64,000 nucleotides of DNA, from positions 53,785-117,784 of the forward strand of contig MU603942.1 in NCBI GenBank assembly GCA_025201845.1, written 5' to 3'. Under the pieces are notes generated by a model, which saw nothing but the letters and a program-made list of their open reading frames with translations, ran no database searches and was not told the DNA's origin. The stretch is from Martensiomyces pterosporus (taxonomy: Eukaryota > Kickxellomycota > Kickxellomycetes > Kickxellales > Kickxellaceae). A program made the position numbers and the translations under genes. Each line of letters starts with the position of its first letter. The stretch's first letter is position 1. Below are positions 1 to 8,966 of the stretch, one piece after another.

Positions 1-2518
1 TTTATAATAGTGCCCAGGTATGCTTGAGTTTAGGCGTATATATTGCTTATGCCGCTATTCAGAGATGCGCATTTTTTCTCCATTTTTCCGGGATATTGTT
101 ATCTGCACTGCATTTTCGTGTTTTCTGCCTGAGCGATGTGGATGACCATATCAAATGGGAATATAAAGCAATATGCTGCAGGATGCCTGTATGCTACTAT
201 ACTTACGCTGATCGGTGAGCTGAGCAACAGACAGCGTTGCCAGCAGAAGCGAAACGACAACAGAGGTCTTCATTGGTGGCAAGGCAGGTGCTTTTTTAAC
301 AAGTGTAGAAAAGCCACAGGCTAGCCAGATAAGTTAGGTAAAAGGGGACAGTAGTGAGATTATAGGAAGAGATGGGTAGAGAGAGAAATGGAGAGGCAAG
401 ACATCTAGCAGAGGAGAGAAGGCGAAGAGAGCAACGACGCTGAAAGCAGCCAGGGCAGGAGAATATGGAGTAGGAGATACAACGAGGCACTGTTTGTGTG
501 TTGTTGGGCTGGGACACAGGTCTGAAAAGTTTGCCCTTGTTCTTTTGTTCCTTTCGAGTAAGAACTCAGCCCAAAATGCGTGTGTGAATGAGGCTTATTC
601 TTGGTGGTGGGCTTTGGGCGTGTGTGCTACACAGCTCGCACAGCTCGCACAGCACAGCCTCCCTTTTCTCCCCGGTTTGCTCTCCTTATCAGCCTAAGAA
701 TAGGCACAAACAGCGTGGCACGCAAGGGGTTACACGAAATGGCTTGTGTGCGGTGGGGATACGGAAGAGCAGGCTCTCACACATACACCACTGCACAGCC
801 GCTGCTTGTCTGTGCAAATGGCGGCCAGGCTCAGTGCGCTGCTGCTATGCGTGTGATTGTGCCAGTGAAAATATCGTGATGGCTGAAAACGAGCTGGGTG
901 GTAGGAGGAAGCAGTTAGGAGAGCAGCAGGCTGAGCTTGGCTTGCAGGCTCCGGGAAAAGGGGATGCAGAGAACCGACCAGCAGCTCATAAGAGGCAACA
1001 ATGATATTGGGATACTGGAGAGCTTCCTTGAAGCAAGTAGGAAAGTCCAACAAAAGCAGTATTATGCATGCAAGGGTGCACCAGATCATCAGGGGAAAGA
1101 AGGGACATGGCACTGGCTTCTTTCTTTTTCATCAACCTCCCTGCCACCTGAGCCTGGGTTTCTGTTTTAGGGTGGTTGTTCACAGCGTAAAACCTGTGAG
1201 ACACCCAGCATATGGCAGGCATCTACACATGCGGATAGGGTTTATATCGTGGAGGTGTGCAGTGGGGGGTGTGTAGGAGGGGGCAGGAGTCTGGCGTGGT
1301 TCTCTCATCCTTGCAGCTGCGTGTCTTGCACTGACATTGTTATCATTGCACGATCTTGAAGGCAGCGGTTGAAATCAGGCACCTGCCCGTGCAGCTTGCC
1401 CCTTCTCCCTTGCTCTTGTTTGTCTGAACAGTACTGAATGTGAACGTGCATGTGTGCGGACAAGGAAATAGGCATATGCTAGTGAGAAGAAGGCTTTCCC
1501 CTCCACTGAAGGGCGCTGACTCCTCTCTCCCTCTGTTCGCCCGCACACATGCTCGCATGCATGTTTACTGCAGCTAGACCATCTATTTCTTCTATGCTTT
1601 CCGTGCAGGCTCATTATTATACCATTTGTGTGCGATATTACACCAGATAGGCAGAGCTCATTGTGTGCGTCGACCGAATACCGAGAACAATTACTCTCTA
1701 ATATCCGCCCTTTCGCTGATATGGCTTGCTCAGGCACACTCACGCGCACAGGTGCTGCGTTTCTACGCTTTACTTGCTGCATGGTGCCCAGGCGCAAGAA
1801 AGACACGAGAAGTGCTTATCGATGACTAAATCAGGCCCCGCAAGCTGCTACCGCACAGCCAATATGACGCTTTCTCTACGAGCGCGATACATGCAACTCA
1901 GAGTGGCTGTTCGGCATGCATTTCGCCTCTGCCGGAGCCCTTATGCCTACTCGCACTTTGTTTTTCTTGCTTGGCGGATTGGCTTTCTGCCACAAGTCCA
2001 CGTGGCCAGCATAAAAGTCACCTGGCATTGTTCTGCAGCCAAGGCTGGAATGGCTGCAGAAGTGCGAATCCGATGAGGGCTTGGAGTTAGAAAGCAAATG
2101 GTCAATGTATGCTGGCAAACTGCTATTCTTATTCCCTCTGTTATATTTTCGCGTTAGGCGTGCACGGCGCCCTCATTGATAGTGTAGATCGCAATAATGC
2201 ACACTCCGTCCTGTTGTCCGTCAGGTGTTTTGGGCGCTGGGCAAAAGAAAAAAGAAGACGGAGGATTGCTGCTACTGAGCTTTGATGATGGCCACTGGTT
2301 GCGTCCACGGGGTACACGCCTTTTTCCCTCTTGGGCGTCTGGCTCGTTTGTTAATTTTGGCTCTGCAGAGTGGTGGTGCGCTTAGACCCAAACATAGGAG
2401 GCTGTCGGATTGAGGCACACCATGAGCGGCGACTATGAGCACATGCGGCTGAATGTGTGGCAAGAAACGCTGAGAGATTCAGCGTGCGAAGGCGAAGAAG
2501 CAGGGCATCAGTGCTGGC

Positions 2519-2534
2519 AAAAAAAAAAAAAAAA
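2519..2534. repeat. Poly(A) run of 16
   Basis: Sixteen consecutive A residues in a non-coding stretch, read directly. Confidence 0.9.
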
Positions 2535-2820
2535 GCAGCAAAAGCTAACTCCTCTCAGTCATGGAGCGAGTGTGGGAATCGCCATAGTGCCTTGCAGCCC
2601 CATGCGGTCATGGCTCAGAAGCGACCTGGAATGACGACGATAATAACAACAATATGCTTTGTGCGTGCGTGAGGCTCTTATTTGTTTTTGCCAGCAAAAC
2701 AAAGCACAAAAGGCCGGGTGGGCAAGCGCGTGTGCTTCGGCTGGATCGCCCATTGGACAAAACGCACGCACGGGTGAGAGCTGCAGCAGGCCGACAGAGC
2801 TCTGCTTCCCCTGACGCAAC

Positions 2821-2854
2821 AGAGGCAGGAGAGGCAGGAGAGGCAGGAGAGGCA
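2821..2854. repeat. 9-bp tandem repeat (AGAGGCAGG), about 3.8 copies
   Basis: Perfect tandem copies of a 9-mer in non-coding DNA, read directly. No function is apparent. Confidence 0.9.
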
Positions 2855-3921
2855 TTGCCCGCCCCCTTCATGCGTGCACACAGTGGGCAGTGAGGAGGGC
2901 AGTGAGTGTGAGCGTGGGTGTCAGGCCATGGCACGCGCACGGGTTGGAAGCATGTGGATGTGGATGTAAACTACTAGCTGGCTGGCTGGATGGCCGGCCG
3001 ACCAGCCATGTGCTCCTTGCGTACCGATAACCGGCGCTTTGCCTTTTGCTTGTCGCAGCCCAATAGTGCTAGTTTGTGCAGAGGGGATCAGGCCGGCCGC
3101 CCAGCTCCCATCACACCACACAGAGCATGCCCCGTGTCTGCGTGGCCAGGAGCTGGCAGGGGGCGGAGCAGCGGCGACGGAAAACCAAATTTATTGTTTA
3201 CGTAAGAGCCATTATTAGGCTTTTGAGCGCGTGTTTGCAGCCCTTGCCTCAGTGCGGGCTGTTTGCTGGCGTCGCCAGCCTCCAGGGCAGCCGGTGGGAA
3301 AAGCGCTGGCTGATGACTTGGTAACCATGGCTCCCCGAGCCAGAAGCAGCCAGCCCCGAGCAGCGCTGCGCAGCGTGGAAAACAAAGGAAGCTCCTGGCA
3401 GCGGCGGCCTTTGGCTGGCTTGCATAACCGATTAGTCAACCGCATCGGGTGAGTCCTGTAGGATCCCGGCGATTACTCACGCACTGCGGCTCTTGTGTGC
3501 CATTAGGCGGCCGCTGCGATCGGGGGAGCAAAAATAGGGGGAAGAATGACTCGTATTGCGATATCGATTGCGCACGTCGGAAACCAGGCAGCGCTCCCAG
3601 TGGCCCGGAGACGCCAGCAGAGAGAAGCGCGCTATAGGCGATTTTAGCCATCGAGCACGAAACGCTTGCAGGGGAAGCAGGCCACCCGCAATTGGGCGCC
3701 TGCGTTCCCTTATGCGTGCGTGTGTGTCATTAGCAGGCAAAAAGCAGCAAAGGTGACCCACACCTCGCAACCACTCCTCAGTCATATCGCCATCATCGTG
3801 GGCAGCCGCGGCCAATGGGAGCGCCCGAGTCCCACAAAGGCGCCATTGGGGGGCATGGCGGGGGGACGCAGGAGGCCCGGGTCCCCACCCCCCTCTGGCG
3901 CAATGGCGATTCCACCATTTT

Positions 3922-3946
3922 CTCGCTCCCTCGGCTTGGGAGCGAG
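3922..3946. promoter_or_regulatory. 9-bp perfect inverted repeat in a CCAAT-rich block
   Basis: CTCGCTCCC and its exact complement GGGAGCGAG flank a 7-nt spacer. Motifs of ATTGG/CCAAT type lie on both sides (about 3812, 3846 and 3950). It sits about 120 bp upstream of the TATA box of the Ecl1-like gene. It could be a dimeric transcription-factor site; that role is inference. Confidence 0.4.
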
Positions 3947-4064
3947 GCCATTGGGCAGGAGTGGATGGCGGGGGCTGTAGCAGGGCGTCGTGTGTGAGTG
4001 GGAGTGAATGCAAGAGAGAGGAGCAGTAAAAACAAGGCGGGTGGAGAGAATTACAGGGTTTGCA

Positions 4065-4072
4065 TATAAAAG
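4065..4072 (+). promoter_or_regulatory. TATA box (TATAAAAG) upstream of the Ecl1-like gene
   Basis: A consensus TATAAAAG lies about 310 nt before the ATG at 4383. The leader is long enough to hold a 5' UTR intron. The spacing to a transcription start cannot be verified from sequence alone. Confidence 0.55.
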
Positions 4073-4382
4073 AAAATTGGTCCGGGCCATGTCTTCTTTC
4101 CCGTTCTAACCAAACTCACACACAGCTTTTCTCCACCCTTTCCTCTATTGGCTTTTCTTGCCTGCCTGCTTTCCCGCTTGCGCTCACCAGTAACAGGGCT
4201 AGCATTCCATTTTCCTCTACTGTTTCCGCGTTTCAAGACGATTCAATCCACGCACCTTTAGGAAGACCACCCCTCCTCTCCAGCCTTGAAACAAGAAGCA
4301 GACTCCCTGTTGTCTTTTCTGCACCCTGTACCATCAGCCTCGCTCGTTGACCTCCACACACGCAAAAGACACGCACATCAAA

Positions 4383-4784
4383 ATGGATACTAACTGGTGC
4401 ACATTCTGCGGACAGCACATTGACGGCTCCGACGACGCCTTGTACTGCAGCGAGACCTGCCGCCACAGCGACGGAAACACGTCCGCTCCCACCACGCCCT
4501 CGCCATCCGAGTACTTCTCGCTGGCATCGCCCCGTGCGTCGCCCGTCAGCTCGCCCACCTGGTCGCCCCAGGGCCTGTTCCGCGACCGCTCGCCCTCGCT
4601 CACACCCATGACGCCAGTCGACCTCTCGTCGAGGCTCCCCTGCCACACGCCGGCGTACTCGTCCTCCAGGTCGTCGGTCGTTTACCAGTCGCCCCTCCTG
4701 GGTCCGAGCGCCCTTGATGCCAATGCCTCGGCCCGTGGCCGCGCTACATCGCTGCCATCGACGCATCAGCTCTCGGCCATGTAG
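4383..4784 (+). CDS. Ecl1-family small zinc-binding protein (lifespan/stress regulator)
   Basis: Predicted 133 aa. The first about 30 residues start MDTNWCTFCGQ and carry a C-x2-C...C-x3-C zinc-binding cluster ending YCSETC. This matches the N-terminus of the fungal Ecl1 (extender of chronological lifespan) family. Known family members are short nuclear proteins induced by nutrient stress, and several act in metal or sulfur starvation. The remainder is Ser/Pro/Thr-rich with several SP/TP dipeptides (possible kinase sites) and a C-terminal segment with LPCHTPAY and YQSPLL, also seen in family members. I chose the ATG at 4383 because the zinc cluster follows at once and the upstream in-frame codons look like leader. 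A TATA box lies at 4065. Family assignment is fairly sure; the stress role is by analogy. Confidence 0.78.
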   Translation: MDTNWCTFCGQHIDGSDDALYCSETCRHSDGNTSAPTTPSPSEYFSLASPRASPVSSPTWSPQGLFRDRSPSLTPMTPVDLSSRLPCHTPAYSSSRSSVVYQSPLLGPSALDANASARGRATSLPSTHQLSAM

Positions 4785-7700
4785 AGACATGCTCTCTGCA
4801 TCCAAAAATGAAGACAACTCCTGTTCATGCCACCTCATAGCACAAACCGCAAACAACCAAACCTTATTATTATTCCTCTGCGCCTCCTATTGCTCTCAAC
4901 CCCCTTGTTCTTTTATAATTCTCCTCTCTTGGTGCTCACCAAGCACTCCTGACGTCTTTACTTTTTTTGCATTACTATTCCCCTAGCTTGTAGATAAAAA
5001 CCCTATAAAAAAGCGTACACACCATCATGGAACGCATTATCATCAATGCCCTTGCAACGATTACAGAACTTGTGATGTGCGCGTCCCTCAGAAAGAGGGG
5101 GCAGCACATGTCGTCTGCGCATTGCCGCGTACAAATCCTACATGCTGGATGCACATTTGACTTTATTTTCCTGGGCTGGCACATAAACAGGTATAACCCA
5201 AGAAAACGGAATGTGCTCAAGAGAGAAGGGCGATTGACGTCTTGCTTTTACATGGCAGGGTCACTTGATTTGGTGCATAAATAAAAGCCCATCCATATAT
5301 TTCGCCCACCCAAAATAAGCAGTGGGCGTACGCTGTGTGTATATCGCCACTTCCATTGTCCCTCTTTCTCTGTCTTGTCTGAGAGTAGAATGGGAGGGTA
5401 GGGCGACATGTCCGTGCATATATTAGCATGCACCTGGTTGCCTTGTCTCGCTTCTCCTCCTTGTTAACAGCCATTTGCGCCTTTTCCGGTGTTATTGCCA
5501 TCTGGTGCTGCTGCTGCTCCTGTTCGGGTAGAACAAAGCAGGAGCGCAATGTTATGATGTGTGTGAATCAAAAGTCTGTGCGAGAAAGAGGAGCTACCCA
5601 GAATGGAACCAGTAAAGACGGCAAGCAGCGCGTTCATCAGTCACCCACCCATTCGCACAAAGTGCCGTTCAGCAGCAGTGCTCCCTTTTGCCCGCTTGTT
5701 GTTTTTCGGCCACAATTGGTGCTTTGTGCGCTTTGCCGGCTGCCTGGCTGACTTCTTATTCACACGGCCCTTTCAGCTGCACTGAGAGACTTGCCAGCTC
5801 ATTTTTGCAAGAGAAACTGCACTCCGCCAACCGCGCCTGCCCCCAGCCAAGTCTTCCGGCCGGCTGCATCCTTTGTCCTCCGGCGGCCGCCGTAGCGCGC
5901 ACCTACTGGTATGATGCGCTCGAAGAGTCTCGACCTCTTTGCAAAATCACATTAATACCCAACGCCCGCTGTGCCCCCAATCCCAACCGCACAGCTGCCC
6001 ATACATTGCCGCTCCTTTGGGGGATGGGGGCAAAGGCTGCGGCGGTGGTGGCGATGGCAGTGCTGGGGAGTGCTGGGCGTAACCCAACAAACAACAGCTG
6101 CCGGTTTACTGTTGCCCACCTAGCATACCGCCATTAGATGCCCATTTGCCTGCCAGCTGAATCGGCGTCTGATGTTGGAATCCTGGAAACATGGGCGTCC
6201 CTGGAGAAGGAAGTGCAACCCCCGGCCGCAAACGTGGCCTCGACACTCCGCGCACAAAGGAAGCGTGCGTTTGCTTTGCATCCATGCCAAAGCCCATTGG
6301 GTGCTTGCACAATGGCGTCTAAAAGCACCCCTTCTTTCCCATTCAAAGGGGTAAATTGTGGATTTGTTTTGGGCTGTGACATTGTCAAGGGGAAACTTAT
6401 GTGGAAAGCACAGGGTGGTAATGCGTATTCTGTCAATAAACTCACATGAGGGTGGCACCATTCGTCTGCTGTGTTGTCCTTGCTTTTTCAAGCCAACACG
6501 GCGAGCAGCCGACGGTGGATGCGATTACATAAGTGTGTTTGCTCTTCGCGCACTCGATGCGCAAACAGCAAGCGCATGCACATTGGCGTATTACTCGTTT
6601 ATTGCCTGCAGACATCTTTTCTTAGCACGCCGCTACCCCCATTGCAAGCATGCGTGTGTTGCGAGACTGCAATAATCCCCGGCTGGGCAACACACACAAA
6701 CGCACATATAAGCAATTTGCGGAAAGGCTGAGTGCCGACAATGGCACGCAAAATGCGAAAATCCGTGCACTGCATATGAGATGCTGCCGCTCATCCGCCT
6801 TCTCTCTTTTGGCAGAGAGGGATCTCTTTTCTAAGGCTACTGGTGCGGCTGTGAACTTGAGTGCGCCACTCGTTCCTCAGGGCTATTGTATTATCCTTTG
6901 AGTAGGCACAAACAAGTGCCTGTAATAAACAGCGCAATGACCGAAGCGCACAAAGCGCACATCCATTTGCTCTCCGAAAGCAGCAAGCTGCATATCCAGG
7001 GCAAATCTGATTTGATCGTAGGACACCAATCAGCGTATGGAATTAAACAGCACTGCTTCGGCGCTGCAGGAAAACACGCTGTGGGTGTCCTCCGCCCAGA
7101 GCATATGCTGGCAAAGGGCGCATGCGGCAGGCAAGCATGCAATGAGGGCTGGAAAAAATAGCATGCGCGCCTGAGCATATCGCTGTTACTCTCTCTTTCA
7201 ATCAATTTATACTCAAAGGTACGTTAAATCGACAATGTGTCGGGTAGAGGAGTTTGTGGCGTGCGACGGATACACACGGCGAGGGAGGCCAAACAACGGA
7301 TGCGAGACGGATGGATGGGCTGATGGATGCGACAATGGAGACGCAGCGACAGCAGCAGCAGCCAACAGACAGCAATGGATGCGAATCCGCTTTCTGCGTC
7401 GCGACAGGTGGTGGCGATCTCCAGGACGGGAGAGCAAATTCAAATAGCCACCACTGCAATTTACTACCTGGAATTTGGGCGAGGTTTTCGCTTGGTGCTA
7501 GCGAGCTGCTCGGAAGCGCACGTAGCGTGAGCCTTGCCTTTGGAAACAACGAGGAATCAGCTTCGATTGGGGCTGCGCGTGTGCACAGAGATGGCCTGTT
7601 CGTGTGCTCGTCGAGTGCACTGTCTGCTGGGAGTTACTTTGGAGCGCGCTGCCCTCGAATTGCAAGATTGGCATCGGTGCGCACGAGCAAGGGATGGACT

Positions 7701-7849
7701 GGTGGCGGAAAGTCCTTTTTGACTCAGCGGAGGCAGTTCTCTCTCGGCCGTGCTTGGTTTAGATCCAGGGGCCGGCCAGCACGAGCGCAGCGGTGTTTTG
7801 GCTCCTCTCTGTGTTGTCCTGTCGAACGACAACTACCCCGCCTGTGCAC
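4785..7849. other. Non-coding stretch between Ecl1-like gene and RPL10
   Basis: About 3 kb with no credible coding region; the small overlapping frames show no recognisable domain. The last few hundred bases should hold the RPL10 promoter and leader. I see no RNA gene in it. Confidence 0.5.
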
Positions 7850-7927
7850 ATGACTGCCGCTGAAGCATTGAAACTAACCAGCACCTCGCTTCTTGATGTA
7901 TCTGCCGTTGTAGTAGTAATTGACAAA

Positions 7928-8575
7928 ATGGGTCGTCGTCCTGCTCGCTGCTACCGCTACTGCAAGAACAAGCCTTACCCCAAGTCGCGTTTCTGCCGTG
8001 GTGTCCCCGACCCTAAGATCCGCATTTTCGATCTCGGTCGCAAGAAGGCTAGCGTCGATGATTTCCCTCTGTGCGTTCACCTGACCTCGGACGAGTACCA
8101 GCAGATCTCCAGCGAGGCTCTTGAGGCTGCCCGTATCAACGCCAACAAGTACATCACCAAGGTCTCCGGTAAGGACTCGTTCCATCTCCGTGTCCGCGTG
8201 CACCCCTTCCACGTCCTCCGCATCAACAAGATGCTTTCGTGCGCCGGTGCTGATCGTCTTCAGACCGGTATGCGTGGTGCCTACGGTAAGCCCTACGGTA
8301 CCGCTGCCCGCGTTAACATTGGCCAGGTCCTGATGTCCGTCCGTACCAAGGACTCCAACAAGGCTGTTGTCATTGAGGCTCTCCGCCGCTGCAAGTACAA
8401 GTTCCCCGGCCGCCAGAAGATCATCATCTCGAAGAAGTGGGGATTCACCAAGCTTACCCGCGCCGAGTACATTGAGGCTCGCAGCAACAACCTCGTCAAG
8501 CCCGACGGCTGCTACGTCAAGTACCTCAACACCCGCGGTCCCCTCGAGGCTCACTTCAAGCACCTCTCTGCCTAA
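7928..8575 (+). CDS. RPL10: 60S ribosomal protein L10 (uL16)
   Basis: Predicted 215 aa, close to the usual 213-221. It begins [20 protein letters not shown], which is near-invariant in eukaryotic uL16, and contains the conserved [17 protein letters not shown] and [22 protein letters not shown] segments. The protein sits near the tRNA A/P sites in the large subunit and is the last-loading 60S protein. Codon choice is strongly biased to C- and G-ending codons, as expected for a highly expressed gene. The ATG at 7928 is chosen from conservation. An in-frame ATG at 7850 is probably in the leader: an ACTAAC branch-like motif followed by TTGTAG just upstream of 7928 suggests a 5' UTR intron. It converges with the Ndc10-like gene. 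Confidence 0.97.
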   Translation: MGRRPARCYRYCKNKPYPKSRFCRGVPDPKIRIFDLGRKKASVDDFPLCVHLTSDEYQQISSEALEAARINANKYITKVSGKDSFHLRVRVHPFHVLRINKMLSCAGADRLQTGMRGAYGKPYGTAARVNIGQVLMSVRTKDSNKAVVIEALRRCKYKFPGRQKIIISKKWGFTKLTRAEYIEARSNNLVKPDGCYVKYLNTRGPLEAHFKHLSA

Positions 8576-8966
8576 GTATAATCATATATTTCTTTTTCAC
8601 GCGTTTCCCTGCTTTTATTTGGTTCGCTCTGAGTATAAAGTGGGAATGGGTGGAGGCTTCTTTGTGCCGGAATATATTTTTATATCAATGTCCATGCAAA
8701 CATCGCACGCACGCCGCCATGTATCGGACTGCATTTGCTGCTGGACATGTAGAGCACTGCTGCGCCTCCAGCGAGCGTTTGGTAGGGACGAATGTGTATT
8801 GATGTATGTATGTATGTAGGAGAAAGAGGTGGGGATAAGAGCATGTAAACACAGAAGATATGGAGACAAAGAGGTGGGGGGAGGATGTGGAGCAGTTCAT
8901 ATGGGCACAGACCGCAACCAGGGCAAGGGGGAGGCCATAGCGAGGTCCCAGCACACCTCATTTTGT

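Larger units (their letters stand above)
1..4064. other. Long non-coding stretch upstream of the Ecl1-like gene
   Basis: No open frame here resembles a known protein, and the frames that exist are short and overlapping on both strands. The stretch holds a 16-A run (2519-2534), a 9-bp tandem repeat near 2821 and, closer to the gene, a GC-rich block (about 3780-3960) with several ATTGG/CCAAT motifs and a 9-bp perfect inverted repeat. It may be an extended promoter of the gene at 4383, or hold an unspotted non-coding RNA. Confidence 0.5.

Noticed and set aside
7874..8563. 229-codon frame antisense to RPL10
   Set aside because: Arises from strong codon bias of RPL10; Leu/Val/Gly/Asp-rich with no family.
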